DNA of 64,000 nt, from NCBI RefSeq assembly GCF_030654605.1, contig NZ_JAURXB010000065.1, positions 1-64,000 on the forward strand, read 5' to 3'. Positions 27,008-35,606 of the stretch are shown one piece after another. Made by a program: the position numbers and the translations under genes. The stretch is from Bradyrhizobium sp. GTDB lineage: Bacteria > Pseudomonadota > Alphaproteobacteria > Rhizobiales > Xanthobacteraceae. How positions within the stretch are numbered: the first letter of the stretch is position 1; each line of letters begins with the position of its first letter. The notes under the pieces were generated by a model. That model was not told the origin of the DNA. It made no database searches and saw only the letters and a program-made list of their open reading frames with translations.

Positions 27008-27499
27008 ATGCGATTGCAGGCCTTTGCAAATGGAAGATATCGTGGACAGATTGTTGCGCTGTGCGCCCGGACCGTTGTTCTCCTGGCGCTTGTCATATCC
27101 GGTACCCTTCTTACGGATCGTCAGGCTTCGGCCGCGGCGATATTGGAAGCAGCTTCAGCAACCGCCAATGCCGGCCTCTCATCCTGCAGCAACAATAGCG
27201 GCAAGGCGCTCTACGAATGCGTCGCCAATGTGCTCGATCGCATGAGCGGAGACGTTGCTCGGGCACAGGTTCCGGAAACCCAGCGGTCGCTGCAAACCGC
27301 GGCTTCGAGACTGCGGGCCGCCACTTCCAAGGCCCAGGCACTCTCTGCAATCAGCCAGTGCCAGGCCGCCATTTCCGCCGCCTTGCGAAGAGTCAAAGCG
27401 GCCAACAACGCCTTCGTCACCGGCTGGGGCGATAGCGGCCTCACATCCATTGTCGGCGTACTCGCTCGGGCGGCCAAGCTGATCCAGTCTAAGGGGTAG
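27008..27499 (+). CDS. Exported small protein, tandem paralogue 1
   Basis: 163 residues: signal peptide (VVLLALVISGTLLTDRQASA) then about 115 mature residues of predicted helix. Three cysteines (SSCSNN, LYECVANV, ISQCQAA) and the block SKAQALSAISQCQAAIS recur in the next gene. No known domain recognised. The start at 27008 has GGGGGA 8 bases upstream. The mature chain ends ARAAKLIQSKG, almost identical to its neighbour. Confidence 0.65.
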   Translation: MRLQAFANGRYRGQIVALCARTVVLLALVISGTLLTDRQASAAAILEAASATANAGLSSCSNNSGKALYECVANVLDRMSGDVARAQVPETQRSLQTAASRLRAATSKAQALSAISQCQAAISAALRRVKAANNAFVTGWGDSGLTSIVGVLARAAKLIQSKG

Positions 27500-27539
27500 T
27501 TTCCATTTGAACCGGCATCAAAAATCGAGGGGTGACGCA

Positions 27540-28058
27540 ATGGTGACGCAGACATTTGAAAAACGGAATCGCGGCGAAAAGATCCTCGCCACATCGGCCA
27601 GAGCGGCGCTGTTGGCGGCGCTGGTCATGCTCGGATCGCTTTCTTCAAGCCGCGAAGCGGCGGCGGGCGCCGGGGCGGCGGCGGCCGCGGCGGCAGCTGA
27701 CGGTGCAGCCGGAGGGGGCCTCGCGGTCTGCGCCACCAATAACGGCAAGGCGCTCTACGACTGCGTGGCCAATGTGGTCGACAAATTGGGCGGCCAACTA
27801 TCCAGCGCCAACATGGGTTCGACCCGCAGCGCGCTGCAAACCGCCGCCTCGCAACTACGTGCCGCGACCAACAAGGCCCAGGCGCTGTCGGCGATCTCGC
27901 AATGCCGGGCGCTGATATCAGGCGCCCTGCGCCAGGTGCGCGCCCTCGGCGGCAAATATGTCGAGGGCTGGGGCGGTGGAGGCGGCGGCGGCTCCGGTCT
28001 CCAGGCGATCGTCGGGGTGCTCAGCCACGCGGCCAGATTGATCCAGTCGAAGGGATGA
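27540..28058 (+). CDS. Exported small protein, tandem paralogue 2
   Basis: 172 residues: signal peptide followed by an Ala/Gly-rich spacer, then the same three-cysteine helical core as the preceding gene (CATNNGKALYDCVANVVDKL, NKAQALSAISQCRALIS) and the tail HAARLIQSKG. A run of glycines (GWGGGGGGGSG) replaces a shorter loop in paralogue 1. The start at 27540 has GAGGGG upstream. The two genes are 40 bases apart and clearly duplicated. Function unknown; periplasmic or extracellular location expected. Confidence 0.65.
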   Translation: MVTQTFEKRNRGEKILATSARAALLAALVMLGSLSSSREAAAGAGAAAAAAAADGAAGGGLAVCATNNGKALYDCVANVVDKLGGQLSSANMGSTRSALQTAASQLRAATNKAQALSAISQCRALISGALRQVRALGGKYVEGWGGGGGGGSGLQAIVGVLSHAARLIQSKG

Positions 28059-28062
28059 CACC

Positions 28063-29016
28063 CTACCGATCCGGCCAGAGCAATTCCTGCAACTGGAGAA
28101 GGTCGCTGGCTTTCTGCTGCCAGCCCTCGATACAGATGTGCCTGACGGGATCGCTGAAGCGATGTAGCAGAAGCAGCGCCATCAGCCGGCGCTTCAAAGT
28201 GAAATCGCACTCCGCGCGGGAATAGCCGTAGCCCTCGAACAGGCTGCGGACGCGACGCGGCATCCCCGCGGTCATGAAGGCGCTGGGGCCGAGCAGGTCG
28301 TATTCGCCCCTTCCCGTCATCACATCGCCGAAGTCGATCAGCCCCGAAAGCCGCCAGCCTCCGTCGTCGCAGTTCAGCAAGAAATTCTCCGGGATGTATT
28401 CCCCGGTCAGGATCACCGGCGGCGCGTCCAGCGCAACCAGCGCCTCGGCGTCGACAAGCAAGTCGTCCAGTCCGTCGAGAAATTTTTCCGGCAATCCGAG
28501 GCGCTGGTGCCTCGCCCGGCAACCATCGATTTGCCGGGCCATGAACCTCTCCCATCCCGGCTCGATCCGGGCGAGATCGCCGACCGGAACGCGCTGCACC
28601 TGCGCGATGGTCTCGCCGATCTCAGCCAGCACGCGTTCCTTCTGGTCCTCCGGCAATCCAGGCCACGCCTGCGTGCCGAGCACGCCGGACAGCCGCGTGA
28701 TGACCAGATATGGCCATTGGTCGCGTTCGCCTTCGAGCACGATTTCCGGAATCGGGACACCGAGCCTACCGCGCAACTGCGCGAGCGAGATCCGCTCCGA
28801 TTCGAACTGGTGGCGCAGGAACGGCGGAAAGACCTTCAGGATCAGCCGGTCGTCGAGCCCGACCACGAGATTGGTCCCGGTCGCAAAGACATGCGCATCC
28901 GCATGCGGCAATCCGTGGCTGCGCGCAATGTCCAGCGCCGCCGACAACCATTGCGCGGCGTCGGCGCGCCATGCCTGGAAAGTCTCTGACGTCGTCAGGC
29001 TCGGCAGCGCGTGCAT
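28063..29016 (-). CDS. Aminoglycoside-phosphotransferase-fold protein with altered catalytic loop
   Basis: 317 residues of the APH/choline-kinase-like fold. The N-lobe has a candidate ATP lysine (Lys61 in RLILKVFPP). In the C-lobe the usual HGD-x-x-x-x-N loop reads TGEYIPEN (residues 204-211), so the catalytic Asp is replaced by Glu and the His by Thr, while the metal-binding DFG-like LIDFGD (Asp228) is kept. It may be a weak or divergent kinase, or a nucleotide-binding non-enzyme. The gene lies 12 bases after ugpB on the same strand, implying co-transcription. Confidence 0.7.
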   Translation of the reverse strand: MHALPSLTTSETFQAWRADAAQWLSAALDIARSHGLPHADAHVFATGTNLVVGLDDRLILKVFPPFLRHQFESERISLAQLRGRLGVPIPEIVLEGERDQWPYLVITRLSGVLGTQAWPGLPEDQKERVLAEIGETIAQVQRVPVGDLARIEPGWERFMARQIDGCRARHQRLGLPEKFLDGLDDLLVDAEALVALDAPPVILTGEYIPENFLLNCDDGGWRLSGLIDFGDVMTGRGEYDLLGPSAFMTAGMPRRVRSLFEGYGYSRAECDFTLKRRLMALLLLHRFSDPVRHICIEGWQQKASDLLQLQELLWPDR

Positions 29017-29028
29017 CGGATATCGCCG

Positions 29029-30357
29029 CTACCGGTCCGGATTCGCCCGCTCGAACTGGCGCAGCAGGCGGTTGCCGCGCTCGACGGCGGCATCCAGCGC
29101 TTGCTGCGCGGATTTTTTGCCGCTGAAGGCCTGCTCCAGTTCGTCTTCGATCACGCCGCGGACCAGCACGAAGGAGCCGAGCCGTACGCCGCGCGAATTT
29201 TCGGTCGGCGGCTTCAAGGTCATCTGCTCGATCGAGATCGCCGCACCCGGATTGCGGTCGTAAAAACCCTGCGCGCGGGTCAGGTCGAACGCCGCCCGGG
29301 TCACCGGCAGATAGCCGGTGTTCTGGTGCCAGGCGGCCTGAACCTCCGGCTTCGACAGATAGGCGAAGAATTTCGCGACGCCCTTGTATTCGACGCGCGG
29401 CCGGTCCCGCAGCACCCACAGGGTGGCGCCGCCGATGATGGTGTTTTGCGGCGCGCCCGCGACGTCGGGCCAGTACGGCAGCATGCCGTAGCCCACCTCG
29501 AATTTCGAATTGGCCTTGATGTCCGCGCGCGTCGCCGACGACCCCAGGAAGATGCCGCATTCGCCCTTCTGAAAGCGCGGCTCCGCGGTTTGCGCCCGGC
29601 CGCTGTAATCGAACACCTTGGTGGCCTGCCATTCCGTCAGTTGCGCGACATGGCGCACCATCACCGGATTGTTGAAATTGAGTTCGGCATCGAGACCGCC
29701 GAAGCCATTGGCCCTGGTGGAAATCGGCAGATTGTGGAATGCGGAAAAATTCTCGACGTTGATCCAGGACGGCCAGGATGTGGTCAAACCGCAAACCGCA
29801 CCGGACGCCCGCAGTTTTTTCGCGGCTGTGCCGACCTCGGGCCAGGTCTTCGGCGGCACTTCGGGATCGAGGCCGGCGGCGCGGAACAGGTCCTTGTTGT
29901 AATAAAGGATCGGCGTCGAGGCGTTGAACGGGAACGACAGCATGTTGCCGGCGACGTCGGAGTAATAGCCGGTCACCGCCGGAAGATAGGCGGCCGGCGA
30001 GAACGCCTCGGACTCGTTTCGCATCAGCTCGTACACCGGATAGATCGCGCCTTTCGCAGCCATCATGGTCGCGGTGGCGATTTCGTTGACCTGAACGATG
30101 GCGGGCTGGCTGCGCGAGCGAAACGCAAAGATCGCCGCGGTGACGGTTTCGGTGTAATTTCCCTTGTAGCTCGGCACGATCCGGTATTCGGATTGCGATG
30201 CGTTGAAATCCGACGCCAGCTTCTCCAGCTGCCGGCCGAGTTCGCCCGACATCGCGTGCCACCACATGATCTCGGTGACCGCCCATGCCGGAGACGCCAG
30301 TGCGACCATTGCGGCAACGGCCGCGAGCCGCAAAAATCTCAGAGCCGAATTCACCAT
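29029..30357 (-). CDS. ugpB: sn-Glycerol-3-phosphate-type ABC substrate-binding protein UgpB
   Basis: 442 residues with a signal peptide (AAVAAMVALASPAWA) and the family 1 binding fold: ITEIMWWHAM-like opening (VTEIMWWHAMSGELG), PFNASTPILYYNKDLF and GGATLWVL, all typical of UgpB. The start at 30357 (MVNSALRFL) fits the signal; the longer frame to 30414 adds 19 unlikely residues. No ugpA, ugpE or ugpC follows, so it is an orphan binding protein that must share a permease encoded elsewhere. Confidence 0.85.
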   Translation of the reverse strand: MVNSALRFLRLAAVAAMVALASPAWAVTEIMWWHAMSGELGRQLEKLASDFNASQSEYRIVPSYKGNYTETVTAAIFAFRSRSQPAIVQVNEIATATMMAAKGAIYPVYELMRNESEAFSPAAYLPAVTGYYSDVAGNMLSFPFNASTPILYYNKDLFRAAGLDPEVPPKTWPEVGTAAKKLRASGAVCGLTTSWPSWINVENFSAFHNLPISTRANGFGGLDAELNFNNPVMVRHVAQLTEWQATKVFDYSGRAQTAEPRFQKGECGIFLGSSATRADIKANSKFEVGYGMLPYWPDVAGAPQNTIIGGATLWVLRDRPRVEYKGVAKFFAYLSKPEVQAAWHQNTGYLPVTRAAFDLTRAQGFYDRNPGAAISIEQMTLKPPTENSRGVRLGSFVLVRGVIEDELEQAFSGKKSAQQALDAAVERGNRLLRQFERANPDR

Positions 30358-30743
30358 ATAACCAATCTGATCTGTGGCGGCCGAAACGCCGCTCTCGCGC
30401 ATGACGGCCTTCAATAGGGCCCTGAGCCTGCGGTTTCAATCCGCAAAAGGTCCAGCGCAGCGCAGCATTGACGGGGCCAATCAAAAAACTTGAAAACGAG
30501 CCCATGCAAACATACGAGGGCGGTGCCATGGACCTGCTCGCCGAAAAACATTTTGACACGTCGGGCAAATCACCGGCACAATTACAACATCCGGCAATTT
30601 CGAACCGCTCATAGCCTGCAATGGTGCCGTTCGGCCGCGATCAAACGCCAAAACCCTGACATCGAAGTTGAACCGCCCCTGCCGCACCGGATGATCATGC
30701 GCGATTGCCGGACTGCGACAAACCACGAGCGGAGCGCAGAAGC
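30358..30743. other. Intergenic region with a degenerate repeat
   Basis: About 385 bases. Positions 30479-30522 match 42008-42050 at about two-thirds of positions, sharing the core GAAAAC-N3-CCCATGCA. A 36-codon open frame from 30504 overlaps this element and is probably not a gene. The remainder must carry the leftward ugpB promoter; no clear site was found. Confidence 0.45.
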
Positions 30744-31010
30744 ATGAGCAACCCCGCGCCAAAAACGCGTCAATTGCTGATGAGCCCACGTTGCGGCGCC
30801 AAAACACGCTCGGGCGGGTCGTGCCGCTCGGCGGCGGTGCGCGGCAAGTCGCGCTGCCGCATGCACGGCGGCGGGAGAGGCTCGGGCGGACAGAAAGGAA
30901 ACCGCAATGCGCGCCGGCACGGCCTTTTTACCAGCGACGCGATTGCCGAACGCCGGCAGATTCGGGATTTGTTGGGTGAAACACGGAAGTTGATGCGGAC
31001 GATGAGATGA
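30744..31010 (+). CDS. Small basic protein with Cys-rich HGG motif, phage/plasmid-like
   Basis: 88 residues. The N-terminal half has CGAKTRSGGSC and CRMHGGGRGSGG, a Cys3-His pattern that could bind zinc; the second half reads QKGNRNARRHGLFTSDAIAERR. This CGAxTRxGxxCxxxA...CRMHGG...GNxNAxxHG arrangement is a common orphan protein in alphaproteobacterial genomes and prophages. Function unknown. The start (MSNPAPKTRQ) has GGAG upstream. No other phage gene is visible here. Confidence 0.65.
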   Translation: MSNPAPKTRQLLMSPRCGAKTRSGGSCRSAAVRGKSRCRMHGGGRGSGGQKGNRNARRHGLFTSDAIAERRQIRDLLGETRKLMRTMR

Positions 31011-31033
31011 TTTGCCGTTGCAAGGCCACGCGA

Positions 31034-31060
31034 CGGTGCACTGCAGTGCTGTGCCTTTTT
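31034..31060 (+). terminator. Possible terminator after the HGG-motif gene
   Basis: GCACTGCAGTGC (31038-31049) is a perfect 12-base palindrome that can fold as GCAC-TGCA-GTGC, with GGT before and GTGCC after, and is followed by CTTTTT. It lies 25-50 bases past the stop at 31010. The loop geometry is tight, so a protein-binding palindrome is the alternative. Confidence 0.4.
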
Positions 31061-31209
31061 CGGGTTCGAACCGCCTCACCCTGTGACGATTGGACTCATC
31101 GGCCGGCATGAGCTTTGATAGGGCATGTCCCCTCGCATCGTTTCGATCCCGCTTTCCGGCGGCGACCGGCCAGTACCGACGATGCAAGATCGGTGAGTCG
31201 CTTGCTACC

Positions 31210-31405
31210 CATGCTTCGAGACGCTCGCGACGCTCGCTCCTCAGCATGAGGTTGTTGTGTTTCAACAAGTTAACCTCATCCCCGCGCAACGGCTTCGCCG
31301 TTGTCGCTGGAGTAGACCACGAAGTGGCCGTCTCGAAGGATGGCAGCGCACCATTGACGCCCTCCGTGGCGCTGGCAGGATAGCCATCCTTCGGCGGTAT
31401 CTGCT
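31210..31405. repeat. Fragments of intergenic repeat family D
   Basis: CATGCTTCGAGACGC pairs loosely with CTCCTCAGCATG at 31210-31250, and CGAAGGATGG near 31350 pairs with CCATCCTTCG near 31385. Related text occurs at 45315-45412. The gap 31011-31459 holds the palindrome above, these fragments and no gene I can support. Confidence 0.55.
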
Positions 31406-31459
31406 AAATGGGTTGAACCTTTCTTGCCCACCGCCGACATCATCACAAGGGGATGAGTT

Positions 31460-31801
31460 TTGCCTGTGTACAGCCGCGCCGGCCTTTCGCGGACCGTAAC
31501 ACTCGTTGTCACGCTGTCGCTGACGGCGGTCTCGACGAGTGCCGTGGCGCGGGAATTTCGCGCCGCCGGTTCAACGGCCGAAGACCTCAATCGCAGCAAT
31601 GTGGCTGCAGCCCTAATCGGGACCTGCGTGACGGCCGATGTGTTGGCCAATGCCGCTGCATTTTTGCACCATCGAAACTCTGCAATAGATTACAGCGGCG
31701 TCCGGTTCGAAGCCGCGATGGCTGGAATCGACGCAAAAAATGCCGCGCGATGGCACGGTGGCGCGGCTGATCTGACGAATTCGCAAGGTGGAGTGAATTA
31801 G
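31460..31801 (+). CDS. Small exported protein of unknown function upstream of a histidine kinase
   Basis: 113 residues from a TTG start with AGGGGA six bases upstream. The ATG at 31453 opens a different frame that gives a Cys/Arg-rich sequence with no signal, so the TTG frame is preferred. A signal peptide (VTLVVTLSLTAVSTSAVA) precedes about 85 residues without a recognised domain; two segments are FRAAGSTAEDLNRSNVAAAL and AAMAGIDAKNAARW. The stop is 2 bases from the start of the histidine kinase, suggesting the same transcript and possibly a signal-related role. Confidence 0.55.
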   Translation: MPVYSRAGLSRTVTLVVTLSLTAVSTSAVAREFRAAGSTAEDLNRSNVAAALIGTCVTADVLANAAAFLHHRNSAIDYSGVRFEAAMAGIDAKNAARWHGGAADLTNSQGGVN

Positions 31802-31803
31802 CC

Positions 31804-33888
31804 TTGGCATTGCCGCGGCACGACGAAACCATGGAACGGCCCGCGGGTCTCGCCGCGCGGGGCCGTGCCCGGATCGTCGGGCTGGTCCGCGCGGTGCCGA
31901 TCCGCTGGCGCATCCTGTCGATTGCCGCGCTGAATTCGGCCGTGGTCGTGGTGCTCGCCGGCATGATCTGGAACGGCGCCCAGGTGCTCGGTTCGGCCTG
32001 GGACGACGTGCGGCAGGTGCGGGAATCCGACAAGATCCTGGCGCTGCTGGAAAGCGAAACCAGCCGGCTGCAGAACCTGATCCATCGCTACATCAATCAG
32101 CCGAGCCCGGAGCTGTTCGCCGAGATCCTGCTGCTGCGCGAGGCGGTGCTGGGCACGCTGACCACGCGCGCATCGACCGACCCGATGCTGTCGGGGTCGG
32201 TCGCCGAACTCGAGCGCGTCACCGATAAATTCCTCAACGGCTTCGGCGAGCTGCGCGCGGTGCAGGCCACCATCACGAAAACCTACCAGGAACAGGTGCT
32301 GGCTCCGGCCAAGGACATGGCGGGGCTGTATTCGATCATCGAAGGCGCCACCGGGCGCCGCGAGGCCCTGATCTGGCCTTCGCTGGGCAAATCCCGCGAG
32401 GCGTTCACCGCGATGCTGGTCGCTGCCAACGCCTATTATCTGTCGCTGGCGACGGCGTCGGCCGAGGACGCCCGCAGGAATACCGAGACCATCGAAAAAA
32501 CCATCCCGGAGATGTCCGAACTGGCCGAAAACGACCTGCAGCGCATGGCGTTGCAGCGGCTGAAGGCACGAACGTTGGCGCTGCGCGAGGGCTTTGCCAA
32601 ACTGTCGGAGCAACTGGCGAGCCGGACCGAGCTGTTGCGCAACACCATCGACGCCAGCCAGGCCGAAGCGATCGGCGCGATCGACAATCTGTCGGTCAAG
32701 ATGCGCCAGCGCGAGCAGAAGGCGCAGGCCACCTTCGACCGCACGCTGACCAGCATCTCCCGCAAGGTGCTGTCGATCGCCGTGATCTTTCTCGGCATCA
32801 TCCTCACCGCCGGCGTCATCATCGCGCTCTCGATCCGGCTGCCGCTGCAGCAGATCATGGCGTCGATGCACGCCATCACGACAGGCGACTACGACCGGCG
32901 CGTGCAGGGCACCAATGCCAAGGACGAGGTGGGCGCGATGGCGCGCGCGGTCGAGGTGTTCCGCGAAAACGCCATCGCCAAGCGCGAAACCGAGGACGAA
33001 CTGCGCACCTCGAAGGAAAAGGCCGAGGGCGCCCTGCTCGAACTCAACGCCGCCCAGCAGAACCTGATCGACGCCGAACGGCTGGCGGCGCTCGGCGGCC
33101 TGGTCGCCGGTGTCGCCCACGAGGTCAACAATCCGATCGGCATCAGCCTGACGGTGGCGTCCAGTTTCGCGCGCCGCGCCGAAATGTTCGAGGCCGAGCT
33201 GAAATCCGACGGCCAGCTGCGCAAGTCGCAGCTCGAGGAATTCGTCCGCTCGTCCCGCGACGCGGCAAGTCAGCTGGTGGCGAACCTGCATCGCGCCGGC
33301 GAACTGATCCAGTCCTTCAAACAGGTCGCGGTGGACCGCTCGCATGCCGAACGCCGCCAGTTCAGCCTGTCGGAGGCGACCGACCAGATCATCGCGAGTC
33401 TGAGGCCAGTGCTGAAGCGATCCGCGATCACGCTGTCGGTCGACGTGCCGGAGGGTCTCGTGATCGACGGCTATCCGGGCTCGTATGGCCAGATTCTGAC
33501 CAATCTTTTCCTCAACGCCGCCAATCACGCCTTTGCCGACGGCCGCAGCGGCAACATCTCGATTTCGGCGCGGCCGCGCGGCAGTGACGATGTCGAAATC
33601 ATTTTCGCCGATAACGGGGCCGGAATGACGCCGGACGTGCAGCGGCAGGCGTTCGACCCGTTCTTTACCACCCGCCGCAACGAGGGCGGCACCGGATTGG
33701 GCCTGCACATCGTCTATAATCTGGTTACCCAGCAGCTCGGGGGCCGGATGATGCTGGATTCAAGGCTGGGACAAGGCACCACATTTCGCATTATTATGCC
33801 GCGGGCCGCCAAGGGCGGTTCCGCGACCACAGAACAAGCAAGTGACGGGATTCCGCAATGGCCGAACAGGACGATGTCCTCCACCTGA
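31804..33888 (+). CDS. Membrane sensor histidine kinase
   Basis: 694 residues from a TTG start (an ATG at 31831 is the alternative). A first membrane helix (about 38-58) and a second (about 323-345) bracket a long helical periplasmic sensor of about 265 residues. They are followed by HAMP, a short coiled coil, the dimerisation helix with phospho-acceptor His439 (VAGVAHEVNNPIG), and the ATPase with DNGAGM and GTGLGLHIV. HEVNNP is the hallmark of NtrB-like kinases. Its 3' end overlaps the next signalling gene by 31 bases. Confidence 0.88.
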   Translation: MALPRHDETMERPAGLAARGRARIVGLVRAVPIRWRILSIAALNSAVVVVLAGMIWNGAQVLGSAWDDVRQVRESDKILALLESETSRLQNLIHRYINQPSPELFAEILLLREAVLGTLTTRASTDPMLSGSVAELERVTDKFLNGFGELRAVQATITKTYQEQVLAPAKDMAGLYSIIEGATGRREALIWPSLGKSREAFTAMLVAANAYYLSLATASAEDARRNTETIEKTIPEMSELAENDLQRMALQRLKARTLALREGFAKLSEQLASRTELLRNTIDASQAEAIGAIDNLSVKMRQREQKAQATFDRTLTSISRKVLSIAVIFLGIILTAGVIIALSIRLPLQQIMASMHAITTGDYDRRVQGTNAKDEVGAMARAVEVFRENAIAKRETEDELRTSKEKAEGALLELNAAQQNLIDAERLAALGGLVAGVAHEVNNPIGISLTVASSFARRAEMFEAELKSDGQLRKSQLEEFVRSSRDAASQLVANLHRAGELIQSFKQVAVDRSHAERRQFSLSEATDQIIASLRPVLKRSAITLSVDVPEGLVIDGYPGSYGQILTNLFLNAANHAFADGRSGNISISARPRGSDDVEIIFADNGAGMTPDVQRQAFDPFFTTRRNEGGTGLGLHIVYNLVTQQLGGRMMLDSRLGQGTTFRIIMPRAAKGGSATTEQASDGIPQWPNRTMSST

Positions 33889-35606
33889 TCGACGATTCCG
33901 GAACCGCTCCGGTAGCCTCGACTGCGCGTAAATGGAAAGTCGCCGTGATCGACGACGACCAGGCCGTGCATGAAGGCACGCGGTTCGCGCTCAGCGACTA
34001 CAATCTCAACGGCCAGACCCTGGAGATCCTGTCGGCCTATTCGGCGGCCGAGGGCCGCAAGCTGATGCAGGCGCATCCCGATATCGCCGCCGTGCTGCTC
34101 GACGTCATCATGGAAACCGACGCCGCCGGCCTCGACCTCGTCGAATATATCCGCAACGAGATCAAGAACGAGACCGTCCGCATCATCCTGCGCACCGGAC
34201 AGCCCGGCCAGGCGCCGGAGCGGCGCGTCATCGTCCAGTACGACATCAACGACTACAAGGCGAAGACGGAGCTGACCGCCGACAAGCTGTTCACCTCGCT
34301 GACCGCGGCCTTGCGCAGCTATCAGCAGCTCGAGCGCATGGTGCAGACCCGGCGCGGGCTCGAAATCATCATCGATGCCGCCTCTACCCTGTACGACTTC
34401 AAGTCGATGCAGCGGCTCGCCGAGGGCGTGCTGACCCAGCTCGCCTCGCTGCTCAATGTCGATTGCGCCGGCATCCTGGTGCTGCGCGACGACGGCAGCA
34501 GCGCCGGCAACGACTTCTCGGTGCTCGCGGGCTCCGGTTGCTACAGCCGGTTCATCGGCACCACCGGATCGAAATCGCTCGATCCGGACCTGCGGCAGAT
34601 GGTGGAAGCGGCCTTCCATCGCCGCAAGAACGAGTTCGCCGACCACCGCAGCGTGCTCTATCTGCGCACCGGCAGCGGCCGCGAGGTGGTGGTGCTGCTG
34701 CAAGCGGAACGCCCGCTGTCGGAGACCGACCGCGCGCTGGTCGAGATTTTCTCCAGCCGGCTGTCGATCGCTTTCGACAATGTGATTCTCTACCAGCAGC
34801 TGCACGAGGCCAACACCCAGCTCGAGGACCGCGTCGCGCAGCGCACCCGCGCGCTGATGCAGGCCAACCGCCGGCTGTCGTCGCAATGGATGCGGCTGCA
34901 GCGCGCCAACGGCTTCAAGAACGAAATTCTCGGCACCGTCGCCCACGACCTGAAGAATCCGCTCGGCGTCATCCTCGGCCGCACCGAAATGCTGACCGAA
35001 CTGATCGGCGCCGGCTCCTCCAAGGAGAGCATCACTGCCCAGGTCGAACACATCCGCGACGCCACCAAGCGCCTGACCTCGATGGTCGACCACCTGATTT
35101 CGGACGCGATGGCCGATGCCTTCGATATCTCGATCCGGCGCGAGCCGGTCGATATCGCCGCTCTGGTCAGCGAGGTCGCCGACGCCAACCAGCCGCTGGC
35201 GGTCAACAAGCAGCAGACCATCATGGTGTCGGCGCCGCCGAATATCGTCACGATGTGCGATACCGACCGGATGCGCGAGGCGATCGACAATCTGGTCAGC
35301 AACGCCATCAAATATTCACCGATCGGCGGCAGGATCACGGTCATGGTCACCCATGAGCAGGACAGCACCATCATCCGCATCGCCGACGAGGGCGCGGGTC
35401 TCTCGCCGGAAGACCTCGGCCGCCTGTTCGGCCGTTTCCAGCGGCTGTCGGCCAAACCCACCGCCGGCGAAAGCTCGACCGGCTTGGGTCTATCCATCGT
35501 CAAGCGCATCATCGACATGCATGGCGGCGAGGTGACCGCCGACAGCGCCGGACCCGGACGGGGGTCGACCTTCACCGTCACGCTGCCTGCGACTGAAATG
35601 TCATGA
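33858..35606 (+). CDS. Receiver-DUF3369-histidine kinase hybrid
   Basis: 582 residues. An N-terminal receiver (about 25-150) has phospho-acceptor Asp82 (VLLDVIME). A DUF3369 domain (about 160-315) and a coiled coil lead to HisKA with His363 (VAHDLKNPLG) and an ATPase (N-box DNLVSNAIKYSP, GTGLGL-type loop SSTGLGLSIV). Having a receiver in front of a kinase core suggests that it is phosphorylated by the upstream kinase and passes phosphate to the regulator downstream. No membrane segments, so cytoplasmic. It overlaps both neighbours. Confidence 0.88.
   Translation: MAEQDDVLHLIDDSGTAPVASTARKWKVAVIDDDQAVHEGTRFALSDYNLNGQTLEILSAYSAAEGRKLMQAHPDIAAVLLDVIMETDAAGLDLVEYIRNEIKNETVRIILRTGQPGQAPERRVIVQYDINDYKAKTELTADKLFTSLTAALRSYQQLERMVQTRRGLEIIIDAASTLYDFKSMQRLAEGVLTQLASLLNVDCAGILVLRDDGSSAGNDFSVLAGSGCYSRFIGTTGSKSLDPDLRQMVEAAFHRRKNEFADHRSVLYLRTGSGREVVVLLQAERPLSETDRALVEIFSSRLSIAFDNVILYQQLHEANTQLEDRVAQRTRALMQANRRLSSQWMRLQRANGFKNEILGTVAHDLKNPLGVILGRTEMLTELIGAGSSKESITAQVEHIRDATKRLTSMVDHLISDAMADAFDISIRREPVDIAALVSEVADANQPLAVNKQQTIMVSAPPNIVTMCDTDRMREAIDNLVSNAIKYSPIGGRITVMVTHEQDSTIIRIADEGAGLSPEDLGRLFGRFQRLSAKPTAGESSTGLGLSIVKRIIDMHGGEVTADSAGPGRGSTFTVTLPATEMS

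Noticed and set aside
30504..30614. Possible 36-residue gene starting MQTYEGGAMD
   Set aside because: Overlaps the degenerate repeat shared with 42008-42050 and has no clear ribosome-binding site.
30744..31010. Prophage
   Set aside because: Only one small protein of a type also found outside phages; no integrase, terminase or structural gene nearby.
31061..31073. tRNA-like T-loop sequence GGTTCGAACC
   Set aside because: No acceptor stem, anticodon arm or D-arm could be placed around it; the element is just a palindrome.
31453..31770. Alternative 105-codon frame from ATG 31453
   Set aside because: It yields an Arg/Cys-rich chain without signal or domain, while the overlapping TTG frame has a clean signal peptide and better ribosome-site spacing.
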